A stretch of DNA of 64,000 bases from an uncultured Oscillospiraceae bacterium. Lineage in GTDB: Bacteria; Bacillota; Clostridia; Oscillospirales; Oscillospiraceae. The stretch is from NCBI GenBank assembly GCA_947599875.1, contig CANQFV010000001.1, forward strand, positions 1 to 64,000, written 5' to 3'. The translations under genes and the position numbers were made by a program. Below, piece by piece: positions 33,339 through 42,003 of the stretch. Position 1 is the stretch's first letter. Every line of letters begins with the position of its first letter. The notes under the pieces are model-generated. The model was not told the DNA's origin and did no database searches. It was given only the letters and a program-made list of their open reading frames with translations.

Positions 33339-34442
33339 ATGACGATTGGTTTTTGCGCCCCCTGCCTTTTCGGATTGGAGGGGCCTTTGGGAAACGAGCT
33401 GAGGCACATGGGCTTTTCCGATGTGCGCGGGGAGAACGGCAGAGTCCTCTTCCGCGGACGTGAGGAGGACATCGCCGCGGCCAATATCCGCAGCCGCTTT
33501 GCCGAGCGGATCCTCCTGGAGGTGGGCCGCTTCCGGGCCGACACCTTCGACGGCCTCTTTGAGGGCGTCCGCGCCCTGGAGTGGGAGAGATTCATCCCCA
33601 AAAACGGGGCGTTTCCGGTGAAGGGCTGGAGCCTGGAGTCGGGCCTCCACTCCGTGCCGGACTGCCAGGCCGTTATCAAGAAAGCCGTGTCGGTGCGCCT
33701 GGGGGAGAAGTACGGCCTTGCGTGGCTGCCGGAGGACGGGCCGCTGTACCAGATCCGCTTCTCCCTGATGAACGACGAGGCGGCGCTGTATCTGGACACC
33801 TCCGGCGTGGGACTTCACAAGCGCGGCTACCGTCCGGCCCAGGTGCAGGCGCCGCTTCGGGAGACGCTGGCCGCGGCCTTGGTGGACATGGCCGGCTACC
33901 GGGGCAGGGGGGACTTTGCCGACCCCTTCTGCGGCAGCGGCACCGTGGCTATCGAGGCGGCCCTGGCCGCCAAGGGCAGGGCGCCGGGGCTTGGCCGGAG
34001 CTTCGCGGCGGAGGCCTGGCCCAACTTCTCCGTCCCCTGGGAGGAGGCGCGGCGGCAGGCCCGGGCCAGGGAATTTGACCGGCCCTACTCCATCCTGGCC
34101 TGCGACATCGACCCCAAGGCCGTGGAGATCGCCCGGCAGAACGCCAAAAGGGCCGGGGTGGAGAAGCTCCTGCGCTTTGAGGTGTGCGACGCCGGAAAAT
34201 TCCGCCGGAGGACGGAGGGCGGCGTCATCGTCACCAATCCCCCCTACGGGGAGCGGCTTCTGGATCTGCGGGAGGCGCGGCGGATCGTGGGGGAGTTCGG
34301 CCGGGCCATGAGGGACCTGCCCGGCTGGCAGGTGAACATCATCTCCTCCGACCAGGAGCTGGAGCGGGTCTACGGCCGCCGGGCCAGGAAGGTGCGCAAG
34401 CTCTATAACGGCATGATCCGGTGCGGCTACTTCATGTTCTGA
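33339..34442 (+). CDS. Class I SAM-dependent rRNA methyltransferase (THUMP/RlmL-type)
   Basis: A 367-residue enzyme of the YpsC/RlmL group that methylates a guanine N2 in 23S rRNA. The N-terminal 160 residues include a THUMP RNA-binding domain (ADTFDGLFEGVRALEWERFIP and later strands). The C-terminal Rossmann domain has the SAM loop DFADPFCGSGTVAIEAAL and the catalytic NPPYGERL motif typical of N-methyltransferases. GAGAGG lies before the ATG. It is divergent from the DUF362 gene and followed by a lipid kinase. The exact target base cannot be told from sequence alone. Confidence 0.92.
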   Translation: MTIGFCAPCLFGLEGPLGNELRHMGFSDVRGENGRVLFRGREEDIAAANIRSRFAERILLEVGRFRADTFDGLFEGVRALEWERFIPKNGAFPVKGWSLESGLHSVPDCQAVIKKAVSVRLGEKYGLAWLPEDGPLYQIRFSLMNDEAALYLDTSGVGLHKRGYRPAQVQAPLRETLAAALVDMAGYRGRGDFADPFCGSGTVAIEAALAAKGRAPGLGRSFAAEAWPNFSVPWEEARRQARAREFDRPYSILACDIDPKAVEIARQNAKRAGVEKLLRFEVCDAGKFRRRTEGGVIVTNPPYGERLLDLREARRIVGEFGRAMRDLPGWQVNIISSDQELERVYGRRARKVRKLYNGMIRCGYFMF

Positions 34443-34499
34443 TGAGGAACCCCTCACGGGACCTGAGAGAAATACAAAAGCAAGCGAGGCGGGATGGAT

Positions 34500-35456
34500 A
34501 TGCGGTATCTCTTTATCATAAACCCCGTTGCCGGGGGAAAGAAAAACGACAAATCTGCTGTGCGGGAGAAGATCCTCCAGGCTCTTGCCGGACGGGAGGA
34601 GCCTTACGAGATCTACGAGACCGTGGCGGTGATGGACGCGGCGGAGAAGGTGAAGCGCGAGGCCATCAAGGGGGACGAGCTGCGGGTCATCGCCTGCGGC
34701 GGGGACGGCACGCTGTCGGAGTGCGCCCACGGCGCGGCGGGGTTCCGGAATGTGGCCGTCACCCACTACCCCTGCGGCACGGGGAACGACTTTGTGCGCA
34801 TGTTCGGCCCGGACGCCCGCCTCTTCTCCGATCTGGACGCCCTGCTTGACGGCCATCCGGCGCCGATGGACATCATGGACGTAAACGGCCGCAAGTGCCT
34901 GAACATCGCCTCCGTGGGCATCGACGCCAGGGTGGGCATCGACGTCCACAAGTACTCTAAGATCCCGGTGATCGGCGGGGCGGGGGGCTATGTGATCTCC
35001 CTCATCGTCAACGTGATCAAGGGCATCAACCGGCACTTTCGCATCCAGGTGGAGGGGGAACAGCTGGACGGCCGCTTCGCCCTGGTGTGCATGTGCAACG
35101 GCCAGTATTACGGCGGCGGCTTCAACCCCACAAGGACGGCCGTGCCGGACGACGGCGTTCTGGATATCCTCATCGTCAGGGAGGTGTCCCGCCTCACCCT
35201 GGCAAGGCTCCTTAAGGTCTACGCCTCCGGCGGCTACGCGCAGCATCCGGAGTACATCCGCTACATCCCCGGGCGGCGCATCGCCATCGAGGACGACAGG
35301 GAGTTCTCCGTCAGCATCGACGGGGAGGCCCTGCGCACAAAGCGGGCGGAATTCCGCCTTGACCGGGGCGGCGTCAACTTCCTCTACCCCAAGGGATGCC
35401 GCACTGTGAGCGAAATTGTTAATTTAGCGGATTTTGCCCAGCAAAAGTCCCTATAA
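34500..35456 (+). CDS. Diacylglycerol/lipid kinase family protein
   Basis: A 318-residue DAGK-type kinase (DgkB/YegS/BmrU group) acting at the membrane face on lipids such as diacylglycerol. Motifs: FIINPVAGG at the start, VIACGGDGTLSECAHG (nucleotide and metal site, about 60-75), and THYPCGTGNDFVRMFG. The ATG at 34500 was preferred over that at 34494 because GAGGCGGG lies 6-7 nt before it. It recycles diacylglycerol in many Gram-positives. The C-terminal half is the beta-sandwich lipid-binding domain (ISIDGEALRTKRAEFRL in part). Confidence 0.92.
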   Translation: MRYLFIINPVAGGKKNDKSAVREKILQALAGREEPYEIYETVAVMDAAEKVKREAIKGDELRVIACGGDGTLSECAHGAAGFRNVAVTHYPCGTGNDFVRMFGPDARLFSDLDALLDGHPAPMDIMDVNGRKCLNIASVGIDARVGIDVHKYSKIPVIGGAGGYVISLIVNVIKGINRHFRIQVEGEQLDGRFALVCMCNGQYYGGGFNPTRTAVPDDGVLDILIVREVSRLTLARLLKVYASGGYAQHPEYIRYIPGRRIAIEDDREFSVSIDGEALRTKRAEFRLDRGGVNFLYPKGCRTVSEIVNLADFAQQKSL

Positions 35457-35473
35457 TATGTGTAAAATGACTA

Positions 35474-35502
35474 TTGCGTAAATTCCCCAAGTGCGGTATG
35501 AT
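35474..35502 (+). promoter_or_regulatory. groESL SigA promoter
   Basis: TTGCGT (35474-35479), a 17-nt spacer and TATGAT (35497-35502). The predicted start falls at the edge of the CIRCE operator. Confidence 0.85.
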
Positions 35503-35511
35503 ATAGACAAT

Positions 35512-35538
35512 TTAGCACTCCGGTAAAATGAGTGCTAA
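35512..35538 (+). promoter_or_regulatory. CIRCE operator (HrcA binding site)
   Basis: A perfect CIRCE element: TTAGCACTC, a 9-nt spacer, GAGTGCTAA. It is the binding site of the heat-shock repressor HrcA and lies directly downstream of the promoter, 114 nt before groES. hrcA itself is outside the window. Confidence 0.98.
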
Positions 35539-35652
35539 AACCCGGGAAAGTACGGCTCCGCCGCCTGTCCCGTTCCCCCGCGCCCCGGCCGCTCCGGGGG
35601 TGGGGCAAAGACCGTTAAACATTTTATTTTTCATATGGGAGGCAAAACCAGC

Positions 35653-35937
35653 ATGAAGCTCAAACCTTTGGCAGACAGAGTCATCATCAAGCGCGTTCCG
35701 GCAGAGGAGACCACCAAGAGCGGCCTTATCCTCACCAGCTCCGCCCAGGAGAAGCCCCAGGTCTATGAGGTCGTGGCCGTTGGCCCCGGCGGTTTCATTG
35801 ACGGGAACGAGGTGGAGATGGAGGTCGAGGTCGGCGATAAGGTCATCACCGGCAAGTATACCGGCACCGAGGTGAAGTTTGAGGGCGAGGAGTACACCAT
35901 CGTCAAGCAGAGCGAGATCCTCGCTGTTGTGGAGTAA
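35653..35937 (+). CDS. groES: Co-chaperonin GroES
   Basis: A 94-residue lid of the GroEL folding chamber. The start at 35653 gives the family N-terminus (MKLKPLADRVIIKR) with GGGAGG 10 nt upstream; an ATG at 35635 precedes that site and is not used. The mobile loop (ETTKSGLILTSSAQEKPQ) and DKVITGKYTGTEVKFEGEEYTIVKQSEILAVVE (in parts) are canonical. Expression should be heat-induced through the CIRCE element. Confidence 0.98.
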   Translation: MKLKPLADRVIIKRVPAEETTKSGLILTSSAQEKPQVYEVVAVGPGGFIDGNEVEMEVEVGDKVITGKYTGTEVKFEGEEYTIVKQSEILAVVE

Positions 35938-35983
35938 TTTTCCGGCATCACACGGGAAAATCAGGCAATCTGAATCGAATTAG

Positions 35984-37621
<1,638 letters not shown>

Positions 37622-37631
37622 AAACTAAAAC

Positions 37632-37863
37632 TGGCTTGAAAGGCCGCAGGGATTTGACCGTGCGGAGGCTTTCAGCGGCTTTTCGAGCTTTTGCGTAACT
37701 CCTGCGGCCTTTCAATGCCAAGGGGACGCGTGCGAAAGACCCGGCGTGAATTCTGCGGAATTCACGCCGGGTCTTTCTGCCGCCGCGCTGCAGCGCACGC
37801 CCAAGGGCGCACGTTTGCGCGGCAAGAGGGATTTTTTCCAAGGCACATGTCCTTGAAAAAAAT
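37632..37863 (-). repeat. Four-hairpin intergenic repeat, copy D
   Basis: Reverse orientation, the longest copy. (4) An outer stem of about 19 bp (37632-37650 with 37701-37720) with a 50-nt loop. (3) A 19-bp perfect stem (37735-37753 with 37758-37776) with loop TGCG. (2) Arm GCCGCGC/GCGCGGC (37782-37788, 37817-37823) enclosing CGCCC/GGGCG. (1) A stem ATTTTTTCCAAGG (37831-37843) with 37851-37863, loop CACATGT, one mismatch. It starts 11 nt past groEL. Confidence 0.9.
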
Positions 37864-37919
37864 AATTGAAATGGGGGGAGCGGGGACGGGGCTTGTCCGG
37901 TGTCTGTAAGAGTCCCCCT

Positions 37920-38026
37920 GTAGGGGCCGATGACCTCATCGGCCCGGGCGGGTTGGGAGACAGAGCGGTTGCGTTAAGATAGAAAACTTTAAAATTTGCC
38001 GTAGGGGCCGCCGCCCACGGCGGCCC
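37920..38026 (+). repeat. Two GTAGGGGCCG hairpin repeats
   Basis: GTAGGGGCCG begins both units. Unit 1 (37920-37946) has a perfect 10-bp stem GGGCCGATGA/TCATCGGCCC. Unit 2 (38001-38027) has a 9-bp stem GGGCCGCCG/CGGCGGCCC. The stems differ, yet both remain paired. Short repeats of this look are frequent between genes in gut Firmicutes; their function is unknown. Together with copy D they occupy most of the 753-nt gap between groEL and rpe. Confidence 0.7.
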
Positions 38027-38162
38027 GTGTCGTTGATTGAGGGCCGCAAAATAAACGGAGGAGGGCGGTGTGCGTCCCCGTGTCACACCGGCCCACCTCA
38101 GACGCATCCCCTTGGCGTTTGAAGCCCGTCTCTCGGGCTTTAAAGCCAGCCTTCGTCCCTAT

Positions 38163-38198
38163 TTAGAATTTGGAGGCCCTTGGGCCTTCAAATTCTAA
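38163..38198. terminator. Long hairpin upstream of the rpe promoter
   Basis: A 17-bp stem with one mismatch (38163-38179 with 38182-38198) and a TT loop. It ends 2 nt before the rpe -35. Its role as terminator or repeat end is unclear because only a short T run follows. Confidence 0.45.
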
Positions 38199-38199
38199 C

Positions 38200-38229
38200 T
38201 TGACGGGCACAAGATGTTGGGGGTATAAT
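38200..38229 (+). promoter_or_regulatory. rpe-recR promoter
   Basis: TTGACG (38200-38205), an 18-nt spacer and a perfect TATAAT (38224-38229). The transcript would have a leader of about 139 nt with two GC-rich hairpins: GGCGGC/GCCGCC inside GGGAG/CTCCC near 38258-38290, and AGCCGG/CCGGCT near 38303-38324. Confidence 0.75.
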
Positions 38230-38374
38230 CGTGTAAGACAAACAACACCCGGCGGGGGCGGGAGAGGCGGCATGCCGCCCGGGCCTCCCACCCCTATATG
38301 AAAGCCGGTCGGCGCCGGCCGGCTGATGTATTTTATGTCGGGACAGCCTTTCAAGTTACGGAGGGTGGACAAGC

Positions 38375-39025
38375 ATGGTAAAGATAGCGCCGTCCATACT
38401 GGCGGCGGATTTCACAAGACTCGGGGAGGATATCCGATCTGTGGAGTCCGGGGATCTTCTGCATTTTGACGTGATGGACGGGGTGTTCGTCCCCAACATT
38501 TCCTTTGGACTTCCTGTCATCAAGGACGTGCGCCGGGTGACGGATATGCCCCTGGACGTCCATCTGATGATCGTGAACCCCATTAAATATGTGGAGCGCT
38601 TTGCCGCGATGGGGGCGGATATCATCACGATCCATGTGGAGTCGGACACGCCGGAGAACACCCGTATGGCCCTGGAGCGGATCCGCTCCGCCGGGAAGAG
38701 GGCAGGGCTGTCCCTGCGGCCGGCCACGCCCGTCAGCGCCCTGGAGCCGTTTGCCCATCTTTTGGACAACATCCTCATTATGGCGGTGGAGCCGGGCTTC
38801 GGCGGCCAGCACTTTATGGACGGCACGCCGGAGAAGATCGCCGATGCCGCACGCCTGGCCGCCGCCCTGGATCACCCCTGCGATGTGGAGGTGGACGGCG
38901 GCGTGAACCACCAGACGGCAGGGATCTGCGTCAAGGCCGGGGCCACTGTGCTTGTGGCGGGGAGCGACGTGTTTGCCTCCGCGGACAGGGCCGCCGAGAT
39001 CAGATATTTGAGAGGTGCCTTATGA
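38375..39025 (+). CDS. rpe: Ribulose-phosphate 3-epimerase
   Basis: A 216-residue TIM-barrel enzyme that interconverts ribulose 5-phosphate and xylulose 5-phosphate in the pentose phosphate pathway. Motifs: KIAPSILAADFTRLGED, HFDVMDGVFVPNISFGLPV (metal-binding His and Asp), DVHLMIVNP, VEPGFGGQHF and EVDGGVNHQT. The length is standard. Its last four bases overlap the recR start (ATGA), an uncommon partner that ties sugar metabolism to DNA repair by co-translation only. Confidence 0.97.
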   Translation: MVKIAPSILAADFTRLGEDIRSVESGDLLHFDVMDGVFVPNISFGLPVIKDVRRVTDMPLDVHLMIVNPIKYVERFAAMGADIITIHVESDTPENTRMALERIRSAGKRAGLSLRPATPVSALEPFAHLLDNILIMAVEPGFGGQHFMDGTPEKIADAARLAAALDHPCDVEVDGGVNHQTAGICVKAGATVLVAGSDVFASADRAAEIRYLRGAL

Positions 39026-39621
39026 GCTTTTTTCCGTCGGCCCTTGACGACCTTGTGGAGAAATTCGCCTCCCTCCCCGGCGTGGGCCTGAAATCCGCCC
39101 AGAGGATGGCGTTCCACATCCTGTCCCTCTCCGATGAGGAGGCCGGGGACTTCGCCAGGGCCATTCTCAACGCCAAATCCAACGTCCACACCTGCCCCGT
39201 GTGCCAGAACCTCACGGATCAGGAGGAGTGTTCCATCTGCCGCTCCGCCGCCCGGGACGGGGAGGTGATCTGCGTCGTCACAAGCCCCAAGGACGTGGCG
39301 GCCATTGAGCGGGCCAGGGAGTATAACGGAAAGTACCACGTTCTCCACGGGGTCATCTCGCCCCTGAACCACATCGGCCCGGACGACATCCGCATCAAGG
39401 AGCTGGTGGACCGCGTGGCCGGCGGCCAGATCCGGGAGGTCATTATGGCCATGAACCCGGACACGGAGGGGGAGACTACCGCCAAATATATCTCCCGCCT
39501 TTTAAAGCCCTTCGGCGTAAAGGTGACGAGACTGGCCTACGGGATTCCCGTGGGCGCAAGCCTGGAATTTGCCGATGACGCCACCCTTATGCGCGCCCTG
39601 GAGGGACGGCAGGAAATCTAA
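39022..39621 (+). CDS. recR: Recombination mediator protein RecR
   Basis: A 199-residue DNA-repair protein that helps load RecA with RecF/RecO. It has the N-terminal HhH motif (LPGVGLKSAQRMAFHIL), a four-Cys zinc finger (CPVCQNLTDQEECSIC), a TOPRIM domain (EVICVVTSPKDVAAIERA) and a Walker-B-like C-terminus (MAMNPDTEGETTAKYI). It overlaps rpe by 4 nt. The common partner dnaX is absent from this window. A clear terminator follows. Confidence 0.98.
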   Translation: MSFFPSALDDLVEKFASLPGVGLKSAQRMAFHILSLSDEEAGDFARAILNAKSNVHTCPVCQNLTDQEECSICRSAARDGEVICVVTSPKDVAAIERAREYNGKYHVLHGVISPLNHIGPDDIRIKELVDRVAGGQIREVIMAMNPDTEGETTAKYISRLLKPFGVKVTRLAYGIPVGASLEFADDATLMRALEGRQEI

Positions 39622-39623
39622 GA

Positions 39624-39651
39624 AAAAACACCCGCAATAACGGGTGTTTTT
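39624..39651. terminator. Intrinsic terminator after recR
   Basis: An 11-bp stem AAAAACACCCG/CGGGTGTTTTT with loop CAATAA. The A and T arms make it work in either direction. Confidence 0.9.
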
Positions 39652-39661
39652 ATTTCTCCGC

Positions 39662-39690
39662 TTGCCAAAAATGGGATTGTCATGTATAAT
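39662..39690 (+). promoter_or_regulatory. Promoter of the TrmH-family methylase
   Basis: TTGCCA (39662-39667), a 17-nt spacer and a perfect TATAAT (39685-39690). The leader holds a 15-bp stem with one mismatch (39739-39753 with 39781-39795) before the chosen start. Confidence 0.8.
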
Positions 39691-39816
39691 CGGTACAAAT
39701 CTTGTAAATAGTGGGAGCTTTTGTCAAAGAACATCCTGAGCGCCCGGGCCGCGGGGATGGAGGGGGGTACTCTTCCGCAGCGCGGCCGGGGCGCTGAGAA
39801 AGCTTGGTGTGCGCAT

Positions 39817-40581
39817 ATGATGACGATCACGAGCCGAAAAAATCCCCGCGTGGCACATTTTAAGAAATTGGCCGCCTCCGGGGAATATAGATACGCCTGC
39901 GGGGAGTATATCTGCGATGGGTGGAAGCTCTACGGCGAGGCGCAAAAGTGGGGCGCCGCCATCCGGGAGATCATGGTCACCCAGGGGCAGGAGGGGACGT
40001 ATCCCCCCGGGGCGCAGGTGTACCTGGTGACGCCGGAGGTGATGGAGGCCGCCTCCCCCATGAGAACCCCCCAGGGGATCGTCTTTACGGTGGAGATCCC
40101 GGAGACCCCCGATGAGGTGGAGCTTGCCGGGGCGCTGATCTTGGAGAATATCCAGGACCCGGGGAACGTGGGGACCGTTCTGCGCACGGCCAACGCCTTT
40201 GACATCCCCCTGGTGGCGCTGGTTGGCTCCTGCGCCGACGTGTGGAGTCCCAAGACGGTTCGGGCGTCGATGGGTGCGGTCTTCCGCCAGAGAACGGCGC
40301 GGCTGACCCTCCCGCGGCTTGCGGAGCTTTCCGCCGGCGTGCCCATCTACGGCGCGGCGCTGAGGGAGGACGCCCGGGACATCCGGACGCTGGCGCTTGG
40401 CCGCGCCGCCGTGGCGGTGGGGAATGAGGGTTCCGGCCTGTCCCGGGAGCTGCTGGGGCTTTGCGCCGGGACGGTGATCATTCCCATGAGTCCACGGTGC
40501 GAATCCTTAAACGCCGCCGTGGCGGCGTCCCTTGTGATGTGGGAGATGGCCCGGGGGAGATTACCGGGGCAGGACAGATAG
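39817..40581 (+). CDS. TrmH/SpoU-family RNA 2'-O-methyltransferase
   Basis: A 254-residue SPOUT methyltransferase of the TrmH/RlmB type. An N-terminal substrate-binding domain (SRKNPRVAHFKKLAASGEYRY) precedes the knotted SAM domain with all three motifs: NIQDPGNVGTVLRTANAF, VAVGNEGSGLS and IPMSPRCESLNAAVAASLVM. The start is uncertain. The ATG at 39817 gives the family N-terminus but only a weak ribosome site. A TTG at 39721 would add 32 unlike residues. The target rRNA or tRNA site is not known. It is followed by dprA after 39 nt. Confidence 0.9.
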   Translation: MMTITSRKNPRVAHFKKLAASGEYRYACGEYICDGWKLYGEAQKWGAAIREIMVTQGQEGTYPPGAQVYLVTPEVMEAASPMRTPQGIVFTVEIPETPDEVELAGALILENIQDPGNVGTVLRTANAFDIPLVALVGSCADVWSPKTVRASMGAVFRQRTARLTLPRLAELSAGVPIYGAALREDARDIRTLALGRAAVAVGNEGSGLSRELLGLCAGTVIIPMSPRCESLNAAVAASLVMWEMARGRLPGQDR

Positions 40582-40620
40582 GACAGTATACCGTACAGAG
40601 AGAGAAAGGGGGCGCCGCCC

Positions 40621-41892
40621 GTGGCGGAGCTGAAATACTGGCTGTGGTTTTCGGAGATACGCGGCATCCCGCGTCAGGATCTGCTGGCGGTGCTGGAGCA
40701 TTTCGGCTCGCCGGAGGAGGTGTATTTCGCCGGGGAGGCGGAGTACAGGAATATCCTCTCCCAGGGCTGGGAGCCCCTGCTGAACAAGAGCATGGGGGAG
40801 GTGCGGGGGATCCTCCGGTGCTGTGAGGAGAACGGCTTTTCCGTCCTCACGATGCAGGACTCCCAATACCCCTCGCGCCTGAAAAACATCTACGACCCGC
40901 CCTTTGTCCTCTATGTGAAGGGGAAGCTTCCGGATCTGAACAACGAGGCCGCCGTCGCCGTGGTGGGCACCCGCAGCTGTACGCCCTACGGTGTGGTGAC
41001 GGCGGAGAAGCTGAGCTACGAGATGGCCCGGTGCGGGGGCACCGTCGTCACGGGCCTTGCCAGGGGCATCGACACGGCCGCCGCCAAGGGCGCCCTCCGG
41101 GCAGGGGGCAAGGTCATCGGCGTGCTGGGCTGTGGGCTGGATATCGTCTACCCCCGGTCAAACGAGTCGCTTTTTGAGGATGTGGCCGCCACCGGGGCCA
41201 TTATCACGGAGTTCAAGCCCGGGACGCCGCCGGAGGGGCGCAACTTCCCCATACGCAACCGGATCCTCTCCGGGATCTCCCTGGGGGTGACGCTGATCGA
41301 GGCGCCGGAGCGCTCCGGCGCGCTGATCACCGCCGGGCTTGCCCTGGAGCAGGGCAGGGACGTTTTCGTGGCGCCGGGGAATATCGACGCGCCCTCCTGC
41401 CGCGGCTCCAACGGCCTCCTTAAGGAGGGGGCATACCCGGTTTTCTCCGGGTGGGATATTATGAGCCAGTACGCCGCCGCCTTCCCGGACAAGATCCGGG
41501 ACCCCGACGGGGTGAAGCTCCGGGCCTTGGATAACGACGCCCGGGACGCCCTGGTGGAGGGGGAGATGGCCGAGGCCGGGAAGAGGGCGGCGAAAAAGCC
41601 CGCCCCCGAAAAGGCGCCCAAGCCGGAAAATCGGGAGAAGACGACAAAAAAAGGCATTGACAACGATAAAGAGCCGGGTTATATTGAAATACCGGTGGAT
41701 CCGGAGTCCCTGACCCTGGATGAGCGCTCTGTTCTGGAGGCTTTTCACGGCAAGACCCATGTGGACGACCTGATTTCCGGCTCCGGACTTCCCGCCCAGG
41801 CGGTGATGTCGGCTCTGACCATGCTGGAGATCCAGGGGCTGATCGCCCAGGAGCCGGGGAAATATTTCACGCCGCACTTTAAATTGACCTAA
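40621..41892 (+). CDS. dprA: DNA-processing protein DprA
   Basis: A 423-residue protein that binds single-stranded DNA and loads RecA during natural transformation. The GTG start has AAAGGGGG 8 nt upstream. Domains: an N-terminal HhH/SAM-like part (1-100), the Rossmann DprA domain (VVGTRSCTPYG, VTGLARGIDTAAAKGAL, GVLGCGLDIVYPRSN; about 115-300), an Ala/Lys/Pro-rich linker, and a C-terminal winged helix (LDERSVLEAFHGKTHVDDLI). It is next to topA, as in many Firmicutes. No other competence genes lie here. Confidence 0.96.
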   Translation: MAELKYWLWFSEIRGIPRQDLLAVLEHFGSPEEVYFAGEAEYRNILSQGWEPLLNKSMGEVRGILRCCEENGFSVLTMQDSQYPSRLKNIYDPPFVLYVKGKLPDLNNEAAVAVVGTRSCTPYGVVTAEKLSYEMARCGGTVVTGLARGIDTAAAKGALRAGGKVIGVLGCGLDIVYPRSNESLFEDVAATGAIITEFKPGTPPEGRNFPIRNRILSGISLGVTLIEAPERSGALITAGLALEQGRDVFVAPGNIDAPSCRGSNGLLKEGAYPVFSGWDIMSQYAAAFPDKIRDPDGVKLRALDNDARDALVEGEMAEAGKRAAKKPAPEKAPKPENREKTTKKGIDNDKEPGYIEIPVDPESLTLDERSVLEAFHGKTHVDDLISGSGLPAQAVMSALTMLEIQGLIAQEPGKYFTPHFKLT

Positions 41893-42003
41893 ATCACCCC
41901 ATGACCTGCGCCGGCCGGATGCGCCGGCGCCCAAGGCCCCCCGTCAGCGGCCGGCCGCTGGCAGCTCCCCTGAGGGGGAGGAACAGGAAAGGATCATAAT
42001 TCA
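41893..42003. other. GC palindromes between dprA and topA
   Basis: CAGCGGCCGGCCGCTG (41945-41960) is a perfect 16-nt palindrome, followed by CAGCTCCCCTGAGGGGGAG. The latter resembles short intergenic repeats common in Oscillospiraceae. No promoter is evident. Confidence 0.4.

Noticed and set aside
33237-35246. Upstream extension of the DUF362 reading frame by about 670 codons
   Set aside because: It runs antisense through the rRNA methyltransferase and lipid kinase genes, both with clear family motifs. The ATG at 33236 has its own ribosome site and promoter.
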